Shown piece after piece: positions 1 through 4,564 of a stretch of 6,417 nt of DNA. Position 1 is the first letter of the stretch. Each line of letters starts with the position of its first letter. The notes below the pieces were generated by a model that was not told the DNA's origin, searched no databases, and saw only the letters and a list, made by a program, of their open reading frames with translations. Source of the DNA: Bacteroidales bacterium (GTDB lineage: Bacteria > Bacteroidota > Bacteroidia > Bacteroidales > UBA7960); assembly GCA_007131895.1 (NCBI GenBank), contig SLPR01000428.1, positions 1-6,417 on the forward strand, given 5' to 3'. A program made the position numbers and the translations under genes.

Positions 1-1
1 A

Positions 2-439
2 GGGATATTTGCCGGAAAATTCATTTGGGAGTACACCCACAACAACTTGTGGTTTCATATAATTTCTGCATCCATATTACTCGTTACTGGCATTGCGTTT
101 TTCGCAAGAAAATCAAGGTTTGACTTTAACCGCAACCCCACTTTCGGTGGTTTCTCCTATGGTATTTTATTGAATTTGCTTAGCCTGCAGGTACTGGCCT
201 ACTGGATTATTACCGGCAGTATCTTGTCATCTGCAGGTTTATTACCTCATGCCCCTGCTACCATTGCGATTTTTCTTGCAGGGATAGCTATGGGTAAGAT
301 GGGGACACTATGGGCATATGCGTATTTTGGAGAAGAAATCATTGGCCGGTCAGGGCGGATTTCCCGTAACATCAACCGGCTGGTGGGTATTATTCTTATG
401 GCCGTGGCAGCAGTTGTAATGGTAAAAGGGTTTATGTAA
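2..439 (+). CDS. LysE-family amino-acid/metabolite exporter, C-terminal part (5' end outside window)
   Basis: The reading frame is open from the first bases of the window. A TTG at 47 is the first possible start inside it, but the in-frame residues before it (GIFAGKFIWEYTHNN) read like protein, so the gene almost certainly begins upstream. About 145 residues are visible, with four hydrophobic segments: around FHIISASILLVTGIAFF, FSYGILLNLLSLQVLAYWI, TIAIFLAGIAMGKMGTLWAY and INRLVGIILMAVAAVVMV. The pattern 'G-x-LLNLLSLQVLAYWI' followed by a 'GKMGTLWAYAYFG' segment and a final 'RLVGIILM' helix resembles the second half of LysE/RhtB exporters, which pump amino acids or similar small metabolites out across the inner membrane. 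The Asn-Pro usual in the first of these helices is replaced by Leu-Ser. The family call is from recalled pattern only, and another polytopic membrane protein is possible. The gene converges on the marR-like gene. Confidence 0.6.
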   Translation, partial: GIFAGKFIWEYTHNNLWFHIISASILLVTGIAFFARKSRFDFNRNPTFGGFSYGILLNLLSLQVLAYWIITGSILSSAGLLPHAPATIAIFLAGIAMGKMGTLWAYAYFGEEIIGRSGRISRNINRLVGIILMAVAAVVMVKGFM

Positions 440-540
440 TGTCATCAAGAAAATACATTTTTCCACGTGTGCTTGATAAGAAAGCGGCAAGTGCAAGGCT
501 TGCGATGGCTGAAAAACGGGAGTTTACTTTTTGTAAATAG
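439..540 (+). CDS. Possible small ORF of 33 residues overlapping the exporter stop codon
   Basis: An ATG shares one base with the exporter stop codon (TAATG). It opens a 33-codon frame (MSSRKYIFPRVLDKKAASA..., ending in FCK) that stops at 538-540. The TAATG overlap would allow translational coupling to the exporter. The predicted peptide is basic, has no membrane segment or signal peptide, and matches no family I recognise. Its last codons lie in a small AT-rich hairpin (TTTAC at 523-527, GTAAA at 533-537). A frame this short easily arises by chance in a convergent gap, so this is only a candidate. Confidence 0.18.
   Translation: MSSRKYIFPRVLDKKAASARLAMAEKREFTFCK
523..537. terminator. Weak AT-rich hairpin in the convergent gap
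   Basis: TTTAC (523-527) and GTAAA (533-537) are perfectly complementary around a five-T loop. The hairpin lies between the ends of the converging exporter and marR-like genes, where a terminator is expected. The stem is only five base pairs with a single G:C pair, so its strength is doubtful. A second possible short stem, GCAAG (487-491) with CTTGC (499-503), lies just before it. Confidence 0.25.
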
Positions 541-545
541 CCTGT

Positions 546-562
546 ACTGAGCTTGTCGAAGT
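546..562. repeat. Short interspersed repeat-like motif (ACTGAGCTTGTCGAAGT)
   Basis: The 17-base sequence ACTGAGCTTGTCGAAGT lies in the gap between the convergent exporter and marR-like genes. Its core CTGAGCTTGTCGAAG (reverse complement CTTCGACAAGCTCAG) is a word I recall as recurring between genes in many bacterial genomes, often flanked by short complementary bases. Here TACT (545-548) and AGTA (560-563) can pair. Only one copy is in this window, so the repeat status rests on recall and not on anything shown by the window itself. Confidence 0.45.
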
Positions 563-613
563 AACTGTTTTGAAGACAAGCATAACGCAGCAATTGACGT
601 TTTCTTGCGAGCA

Positions 614-1057
614 CTATGTAAGATTGAAATAGACCTTTTCCAGCAAGGCAAACAGCTGTTGGGAATCGCGTTCGCTCAGCTCTTTCAATGCTTTTTCCAG
701 CACTTGTTCGGCGTATTGAGAAAGCGAATCGTACAATTGCCGACCATCGGGGGTTAAACCAATGGTTTTGGAGCGGCGGTCTTTTTGCGACACCACTCTT
801 TGGGCCCAGCCCGCTTTTTCTAACCGGTCGATGGTGCGATTCACCGATACTTTGTCCATAATAAGGAAAGCACCAATTTCTTTCTGGGTAGGTTGGTCCC
901 TTTTGCTGAGCATAGAAATGATACTCCACTGCTCTGCTGTTACGGAAAAACCGTTTTGGGCAAAAACCTCTTCCAGGCGTTGTCCCAGCAAGCGCGAAAC
1001 CTGCTGGGTAATTTTGCCCAGGGAATGGTCAAAATCATAAGTATTAGGTTCTGGCAT
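614..1057 (-). CDS. MarR-family transcriptional repressor
   Basis: This is a 147-residue winged-helix regulator of the usual MarR length. It begins with a dimerisation helix (about residues 10-35). The DNA-binding part follows: the helix-turn-helix TQKEIGAFLIMDKVSVNRTIDRLEKAG (57-83) and the wing with the family's DxR-type motif, KDRRSKTIGLTPDGR (92-106). A C-terminal dimer helix completes it. MarR proteins bind palindromic operators as dimers and usually leave DNA when a phenolic or other small ligand binds. There is no cysteine in the protein, so a cysteine-based oxidant switch as in OhrR or YodB is excluded and ligand sensing is more likely. The ATG at 1057 is preferred. A GTG directly before it (1060) would add one residue. 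The gene is divergent from the flavin reductase, its most probable target besides itself, and two inverted repeats lie between them. Confidence 0.93.
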   Translation of the reverse strand: MPEPNTYDFDHSLGKITQQVSRLLGQRLEEVFAQNGFSVTAEQWSIISMLSKRDQPTQKEIGAFLIMDKVSVNRTIDRLEKAGWAQRVVSQKDRRSKTIGLTPDGRQLYDSLSQYAEQVLEKALKELSERDSQQLFALLEKVYFNLT

Positions 1058-1072
1058 CACGTTGAAAGCAGT

Positions 1073-1090
1073 TAAGTTTTACTTTACTTA
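1073..1090. promoter_or_regulatory. Candidate MarR operator: TAAGT-8-ACTTA inverted repeat
   Basis: TAAGT (1073-1077) and ACTTA (1086-1090) are inverted repeats separated by eight bases. The 18-base site is a typical size for a MarR-family operator. It begins 15 bases before the marR-like start codon and lies just downstream of that gene's -7 box, around or just after the expected transcription start, where a bound dimer would block its own promoter. The arms are short and AT-rich, so chance is possible. Confidence 0.4.
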
Positions 1091-1097
1091 GGGTAGG

Positions 1098-1105
1098 CAA
1101 AGATA
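1098..1105 (-). promoter_or_regulatory. -7 promoter box TATCTTTG for the marR-like gene
   Basis: Read on the minus strand this is TATCTTTG, a full match to the Bacteroidota -7 consensus TAnnTTTG. It lies 40 bases upstream of the repressor's ATG, giving a short leader of about 35 bases. No TTG-type -33 box occurs at the usual spacing of about 19 bases. The nearest TTG on that strand is only 12 bases away, in the left arm of the long inverted repeat. Confidence 0.5.
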
Positions 1106-1111
1106 AACAAG

Positions 1112-1143
1112 AAAGAACAACCCCTCCGGTTAAGTTGTTCTTT
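1112..1143. promoter_or_regulatory. Perfect 10-base inverted repeat between divergent genes
   Basis: AAAGAACAAC (1112-1121) is repeated exactly in inverted orientation as GTTGTTCTTT (1134-1143) around a 12-base spacer. A perfect 10-base arm at this spacing is unlikely by chance in so short a gap. Because the genes run away from each other, a terminator role is not expected. The likeliest reading is a regulator binding site, either a wide operator or two half sites. The right arm contains the TTG of the possible -33 element of the flavin-reductase promoter. Confidence 0.6.
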
Positions 1144-1163
1144 AGATGACATTCATATTTTAT
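1135..1163 (+). promoter_or_regulatory. Possible -33/-7 promoter for the flavin reductase gene
   Basis: TTG (1135-1137) is followed after 18 bases by TATTTTAT (1156-1163), which matches TAnnTTTG at four of its six defined positions. Spacing is right for a Bacteroidota promoter and would place the transcript start roughly 12 bases before the ATG. The -7 match is poor. The support is mainly position and the overlap of the TTG with the inverted repeat. Confidence 0.25.
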
Positions 1164-1180
1164 TCACCAATACTATTACC

Positions 1181-1759
1181 ATGAACTTAACGATTTGCGT
1201 CCTTTACGGCTCTGTGCGAAGCGAACGTCAAGGAATTAAGGCAGCCCGATATTTAGTAAACCAGCTCAAAGAACGAGACATTCAGGTTCACTTCATCGAC
1301 CCTGCTGAACACCCTCTCCCCTTTCTCGACAAAATGTATAAGGAATACGAAACAGGCGAAGCACCCGATACCATGGAAAAGATTGCGGGATTTTTTAAAG
1401 CATCCGACGGCTTTCTGATTGTTACGGGCGAATACAACCACAGCATCCCTCCTGCCCTGAAAAACCTGCTCGACCACTTTCAGCAGGAATATTTTTTCAA
1501 GCCCTCAGCCATTGCATCCTATTCAGCGGGCCACTTTGGAGGAGTAAGGGCGGCCGTGCACTTAAGAGCCATAGTGGGAGAACTGGGCATGCCGGCCATT
1601 TCGTCCATGTTGCCTTTGCCGGGTATCGGGAAATTATTTGACAAAAACCTGAAACCCACCAATGAGTTTACTCACCCATCCACCCAAAAATTCCTGGATG
1701 AGTTTATCTGGTACGCCGAAGCCTTCAAAACCCAAAGAAACAAAGGAACTCCTTATTAG
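1181..1759 (+). CDS. NAD(P)H-dependent FMN reductase / quinone-azoreductase-type flavoprotein
   Basis: The product has 192 residues, the usual length for the NADPH-dependent FMN reductase family with a flavodoxin-like fold. The FMN phosphate-binding loop is at residues 10-18 (GSVRSERQG) after the first beta strand. The family's hallmark GEYNHSIPPALKNLLDH is at 83-99, and SAGHFGGVRAA at 115-125 forms the third flavin loop. Relatives (ChrR, YieF, AzoR-like enzymes) transfer electrons from NAD(P)H to flavins, quinones, azo dyes or chromate in the cytoplasm, often by two-electron steps that avoid semiquinone radicals. The true substrate cannot be told from sequence. It starts at the first ATG after the divergent promoter region and has no Shine-Dalgarno sequence. 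Divergence from a MarR-type repressor recalls the repressor/azoreductase pairs of Gram-positive bacteria. The AraC-type gene follows after 69 bases, and co-transcription is possible because no terminator is seen. Confidence 0.92.
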   Translation: MNLTICVLYGSVRSERQGIKAARYLVNQLKERDIQVHFIDPAEHPLPFLDKMYKEYETGEAPDTMEKIAGFFKASDGFLIVTGEYNHSIPPALKNLLDHFQQEYFFKPSAIASYSAGHFGGVRAAVHLRAIVGELGMPAISSMLPLPGIGKLFDKNLKPTNEFTHPSTQKFLDEFIWYAEAFKTQRNKGTPY

Positions 1760-1828
1760 CCCTTACAGCTCGCAAGCACTTCAAACCCTAAATCCTCCGG
1801 ACATTTTTGCCAAAACAAATGATATACA

Positions 1829-2689
1829 ATGCTAAAAAAACACTCCAACCCGGCAGTGGGTTCCGATTTTTTCCTGGCCAACGCGAAAGACTTCAAACAA
1901 GCACTGAAAATATCGCCTGACCACCTGAAATTCATCTGGAACAGGAATACAAACCCTGCTGAAATGCTGGTGGATGGCAGCACCTTAACACTTTTTCCCA
2001 ACCAGGTTTTATGCTGCACCTATCTGCAGCATATAACCTGTGAGTTGATGGAAGATGCAGATTTAATTCTGTTAAGCTTCAACAAAGCCTTTTATTGCAT
2101 CCACACCCATGATGCAGAGATATCGTGCAACGGACTGCTGTTCTTTGGCAGCGACTTTACCCCTGTAATAGAAATTGACCAACATGAGCAACAAAGCCTC
2201 AACACCCTGGTAAAAGTGCTGGAAGAAGAATTTGACACCATTGATGGCAACCAGGAAGAAATGCTGCGCATTCTGCTGAAACGCTTTATCATCAAATCTA
2301 CCCGCATTGCCCGCAAACAGATGCTCAAAGGAGATTTGCCCGAAGAGCGCATCGACATCTTACGACAATTCAATGTGCTGGTGGAAGAACATTTTAAAAG
2401 CCTGAAACATGTATCGGATTACGCATCGCTTATGCACCGCTCGCCCAAAACCCTCACCAACGTGTTCGGTCAGCATGCATTCAAAAGTCCTTTACAGGTC
2501 ATTCACGACAGAGTGATACTGGAAGCACGACGCATGTTGATTTTTACCGATAAGTCGGCCAAGGAGATAGCCTGGGAGCTGGGCTATGAAGACCCTTCCC
2601 AGTTCAGCCGCTTTTTCAAAAACAACACAAACCTTAGCATTCAGCAATTCCGTGAAAAACACAAAAAAATTGCTTTCGGGCAGTTTTGA
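1829..2689 (+). CDS. AraC-family transcriptional regulator
   Basis: This protein of 286 residues has an N-terminal region of about 120 residues with alternating beta strands, which fits a degenerate cupin-like sensor fold. A helical linker (about 125-190) follows, then the C-terminal AraC DNA-binding domain. The two helix-turn-helix units are at about 195-216 (VSDYASLMHRSPKTLTNVFGQ) and 243-265 (SAKEIAWELGYEDPSQFSRFFKN). The second carries the strongly conserved GYEDPSQFSRFFK signature. These proteins usually activate nearby genes when a small molecule binds the N-terminal part, but no ligand can be deduced. The ATG at 1829 is the only good start. An earlier ATG at 1819 is out of frame. It is preceded by the flavin reductase gene (69 bases) and followed by the AhpD-like gene (97 bases), which is its likeliest target. 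Confidence 0.92.
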   Translation: MLKKHSNPAVGSDFFLANAKDFKQALKISPDHLKFIWNRNTNPAEMLVDGSTLTLFPNQVLCCTYLQHITCELMEDADLILLSFNKAFYCIHTHDAEISCNGLLFFGSDFTPVIEIDQHEQQSLNTLVKVLEEEFDTIDGNQEEMLRILLKRFIIKSTRIARKQMLKGDLPEERIDILRQFNVLVEEHFKSLKHVSDYASLMHRSPKTLTNVFGQHAFKSPLQVIHDRVILEARRMLIFTDKSAKEIAWELGYEDPSQFSRFFKNNTNLSIQQFREKHKKIAFGQF

Positions 2690-2735
2690 CATGTCAGCGG
2701 GTTAAACAGCCATTTTATACCCCATCTTTTCGCTG

Positions 2736-2743
2736 CAACTTTG
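2736..2743 (+). promoter_or_regulatory. Possible -7 box (CAACTTTG) for the AhpD-like gene
   Basis: CAACTTTG matches TAnnTTTG except for its first base and lies 43 bases before the ATG at 2787, a normal distance. There is no clear TTG at the -33 position, as could be expected for a promoter that depends on an activator such as the upstream AraC protein. The remainder of the 97-base gap is AT-rich without strong structure. Confidence 0.3.
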
Positions 2744-2786
2744 TATCATCAATTTTATTTTCACATTTTTAAAATCCAATACAATT

Positions 2787-3323
2787 ATGACAAAGTTTGA
2801 AGTTCCCACCCGCGAACAAGTAACTCCTGAAAACCAGGCCATTTTTGATAAACTGAACAGCCAGATGGGGTTTGTTCCCAACATTTACGCAACCTATGCA
2901 TTCTCAAAAGATGCCCTGGGCCGTTATATGAGTTTTGCCGGCGGCAAAACCAGCCTCAACGCCAAAGAGAAAGAGGTCATCAACCTCATTGTAAGCCAGG
3001 TAAACGGCTGTACCTATTGCCTGGCAGCACATACAGCCGTTGGCAAAATGACCGGTTTTACCGATGAACAGATTCTGGAGCTGAGAAAAGGCAGTGCATC
3101 TTTCGATACAAAATTCGATGCTTTGGTAAAACTGGCCAAAAGCATCATTGAAAACCGGGGCAGTGCAGATGACACTACGCTGAATGCATTCTTCAATGCC
3201 GGTTACGACAAAGGCAACCTGGTAGATGTAATATTGGCCGTGGGCGAAAAATCCATTACCAACTTTCTGCATAAAGTAACAGATATCCCCATAGACTTCC
3301 CCGAAGCACCGGGCCTTTCCTGA
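2787..3323 (+). CDS. AhpD-like alkylhydroperoxidase / carboxymuconolactone decarboxylase-family protein
   Basis: The 178-residue all-helical protein carries the CMD-family redox motif NGCTYCLAAHTAVGK, with Cys75, Cys78 and His82. Glu63 lies 12 residues before Cys75. The spacing Glu-12-Cys-3-Cys-4-His is the same as in Mycobacterium tuberculosis AhpD (Glu118, Cys130, Cys133, His137). The AhpD His132 position is Tyr77 here. In AhpD the cysteine pair reduces organic peroxides or relays electrons to a peroxiredoxin, so a thiol peroxidase or disulfide-relay role is likely. Decarboxylation of carboxymuconolactone is unlikely because that subgroup lacks the CxxC pair. No signal peptide is seen, so it is cytoplasmic. 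Residues 28-34 (GFVPNIY) match the N-terminal motif of the 'peroxidase-related' subgroup. The gene follows the AraC gene and ends at a strong hairpin. Confidence 0.9.
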   Translation: MTKFEVPTREQVTPENQAIFDKLNSQMGFVPNIYATYAFSKDALGRYMSFAGGKTSLNAKEKEVINLIVSQVNGCTYCLAAHTAVGKMTGFTDEQILELRKGSASFDTKFDALVKLAKSIIENRGSADDTTLNAFFNAGYDKGNLVDVILAVGEKSITNFLHKVTDIPIDFPEAPGLS

Positions 3324-3335
3324 TGAGGCACGTCG

Positions 3336-3376
3336 GTAATCCTGACAAACCCATTTTCCTGGTTTGTCAGGATTAC
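3336..3376 (+). terminator. Terminator-type hairpin with perfect 16-bp stem
   Basis: GTAATCCTGACAAACC (3336-3351) pairs without mismatch to GGTTTGTCAGGATTAC (3361-3376) around a nine-base loop, 12 bases after the stop codon of the AhpD-like gene. The stem strength and position fit a transcription end. A T-run after the stem is missing on the plus strand, so it may act as a factor-assisted terminator or a 3'-end stabiliser. The region from here to 3449 is AT-rich and shows no clear promoter boxes. Confidence 0.75.
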
Positions 3377-3449
3377 AATTCTCACTCGTCAAATCAATCA
3401 ATATAATGAATAATAAACAAAATAGTATAACCCCAAATTTTTAGAACCC

Positions 3450-3857
3450 ATGAAAATAGTAAAATCAATTTTCGCGACAATGATACTTGTTCTGTTTGTA
3501 TCGGCCTTTGGTATGGCACAATCCAGTGCAAAAGTAATTGCGGTGGTAAATCATACAGACTGGTGTGGCACATGCAAGGCCAATGGCGAAAGAGCTATGT
3601 CCGTGTTTAGCAATAACAATCCTGATGGAGCCATACAGTTTGTGGTAAACGATTTGACAAACGATGGAACCAAAGAGGTCTCTGCAAAAACATTGAAAAA
3701 ACACGGGGTTTTCGAAACCATGGAAGCCAGGAGAAAAACAGCAGTGGTTTACTTCTTCGATGCCCAATCCAAAGAATTCCTTAACGAAATCAGTGTAGGC
3801 AAAAGCAACGAAGAAATTGCAACAGCCATGAAAACGGCCCGTGAAGGCTCTAAATAA
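3450..3857 (+). CDS. Secreted thioredoxin-like protein (CGTC, no cis-proline)
   Basis: The 135-residue protein has a clear Sec signal peptide: positive start (MKIVK), hydrophobic core 7-21 and likely cleavage after MAQ/SS near residue 24. The mature part is a small thioredoxin fold of about 110 residues. The first strand is KVIAVVNHTD, followed by WCGTCK with Cys39 and Cys42 starting the active-site helix, a strand IQFVVNDL, and the strand VVYFFD. In thioredoxins a cis-proline precedes this last strand, but here the aligned residue is Ala98 (KTAVVYFF). The loss should change substrate contact and could favour metal binding or a specialised partner. It probably acts in the periplasm, or outside if exported further. 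It is flanked by hairpins on both sides, so it is probably transcribed alone. Function beyond thiol-disulfide chemistry is unknown. Confidence 0.85.
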   Translation: MKIVKSIFATMILVLFVSAFGMAQSSAKVIAVVNHTDWCGTCKANGERAMSVFSNNNPDGAIQFVVNDLTNDGTKEVSAKTLKKHGVFETMEARRKTAVVYFFDAQSKEFLNEISVGKSNEEIATAMKTAREGSK

Positions 3858-3867
3858 GATAAGGTGA

Positions 3868-3882
3868 GAGCGAAAATCGCTC
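3868..3882 (+). terminator. Short hairpin GAGCGA-AAA-TCGCTC after the thioredoxin-like gene
   Basis: A perfect six-base-pair stem with an AAA loop begins 10 bases after the stop codon. A run of six T (3898-3903) follows only after 15 bases, which is too far for a classical intrinsic terminator. It may be a first, weaker stop or 3'-end protection ahead of the stronger hairpin at 3912. Confidence 0.35.
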
Positions 3883-3911
3883 AATTTGGGTCAAGCATTT
3901 TTTAACCAGGC

Positions 3912-3943
3912 AAACGGGCGGAACAATGGGTTTCGCCCGTTTT
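3912..3943 (+). terminator. Strong intrinsic-type terminator
   Basis: AAACGGGCG (3912-3920) pairs with CGCCCGTTT (3934-3942). A G:U pair and AAC/GTT extend the stem inward to 13 pairs around a five-base loop. The GC-rich stem flanked by A's upstream and T's downstream is a classical terminator form, and the A/T flanks would let it work in both directions. It separates the lone thioredoxin-like gene from the next operon. Confidence 0.8.
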
Positions 3944-4005
3944 GCAATACAAAACATACAACAAAGTGTCTTTTTCCTGGGGGCAAAAACCTTTAATCTA
4001 TGGGA

Positions 4006-4020
4006 AAACCTGTCAGGTTT
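4006..4020. repeat. Palindrome AAACCTG-T-CAGGTTT with heptad CAGG repeats
   Basis: AAACCTG (4006-4012) and CAGGTTT (4014-4020) form a perfect inverted repeat around one T. Directly after it the CAGG word recurs every seven bases (4014, 4021, 4028). I recall AAACCTGACAGGTTT-type palindromes as frequent in intergenic DNA of Bacteroidota. Only one copy is present here. It lies about 100 bases before the membrane thioredoxin gene, so it could be an interspersed repeat or a regulator site. Confidence 0.45.
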
Positions 4021-4053
4021 CAGGCTTCAGGCAGACCAATCAATAAATATCCA

Positions 4054-4082
4054 TTGGTAACAGAATGGAATAAATACAATTC
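4054..4082 (+). promoter_or_regulatory. Weak possible promoter before the membrane-thioredoxin operon
   Basis: TTG (4054-4056) and TACAATTC (4075-4082) are 18 bases apart and lie about 26 bases before the ATG at 4108. Only four of the six defined -7 positions match, so this is suggested mainly by spacing and by the need for a promoter after the upstream terminator. The rest of the gap 3858-4107 holds the two hairpins and the palindrome described separately. Confidence 0.2.
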
Positions 4083-4107
4083 TTTATTCACTCAAAAAAT
4101 CAGAAAC

Positions 4108-4557
4108 ATGAAAATATCAATAATAATTGTATTAGCAGGAGTAGCCCTTTTGGCACTTATTACAGTAAAAGTTTTGGGCATCAACAATCTCAATACGGCA
4201 AAAGAATCTGAAATTTCCTTTCACCAGGGCAATTGGGACGATGCATTGAAATTGGCCCAACAAGAAGACAAGCTGATATTTCTTAATATATCAGCCAGCT
4301 GGTGTGGCCCTTGCAAATTGCTCAAATCCCAAACCTTTACAGATGCTGAAGCAGGAGTTTTTTACAATGACAACTTTATCAATGTAACGGTAGATGGCGA
4401 GATAGGAGAAGGAATAGAACTGGCACAACGGTACGCCATAAAAGGATACCCGACCCTTCTTTTTGTGGATGACGAAGGCAAAGTTGTAACACAAACTGCC
4501 GGCTATCACAATGCCCGGAATTTTATTGAACTGGGTAAAAAGGTAACCCAAAAATAA
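4108..4557 (+). CDS. Membrane-anchored thioredoxin-family protein (CGPC)
   Basis: From the ATG at 4108 the product has 149 residues. One hydrophobic N-terminal segment (residues 4-25) acts as a signal anchor, with the remainder in the periplasm. A linker is followed by a thioredoxin domain at about 38-149. Strand LIFLNISASW leads into WCGPCK with Cys66 and Cys69, then FTDAEAGVFYNDNFINVTVDGE and GYPTLLFVDDEG with the cis-proline Pro115. The layout (TFTD...V...FI.V.VD) is like the thioredoxin_7/DsbD-gamma type, and such proteins usually reduce disulfides of envelope partners. The frame stays open to an ATG at 4000, but the extra 36 residues are polar, cover the palindromic repeat and would bury the signal anchor, so 4108 is the better start. 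The stop is seven bases before the beta-barrel gene, so the two form an operon. Confidence 0.88.
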   Translation: MKISIIIVLAGVALLALITVKVLGINNLNTAKESEISFHQGNWDDALKLAQQEDKLIFLNISASWCGPCKLLKSQTFTDAEAGVFYNDNFINVTVDGEIGEGIELAQRYAIKGYPTLLFVDDEGKVVTQTAGYHNARNFIELGKKVTQK

Positions 4558-4564
4558 TCGCATC

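Noticed and set aside
432..929. Minus-strand open frame of 165 codons overlapping the marR-like gene and the convergent gap
   Set aside because: It lies in another frame over the clear MarR coding sequence, and its translation is rich in Arg, Ser, Pro and Cys without a domain pattern, so it is a shadow frame.
1819..1821. Earlier ATG before the AraC-family gene
   Set aside because: It is in a different frame from the regulator and its short frame shows no protein-like sequence.
2687..2696. Perfect 10-base palindrome TGACATGTCA overlapping the AraC stop codon
   Set aside because: Several 10-base palindromes are expected by chance in 6.4 kb, it includes coding bases, and nothing else supports a binding site.
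2904..3401. Minus-strand open frame of 165 codons opposite the AhpD-like gene
   Set aside because: It is antisense to a well-supported family member and its translation is low in recognisable structure and runs through the terminator stem, so it is a shadow.
3465..3884. Minus-strand open frame of 139 codons opposite the secreted thioredoxin-like gene
   Set aside because: The plus strand has a signal peptide and WCGTCK site. The antisense translation is Cys/Phe/His-rich with no domain, typical of an antisense shadow.
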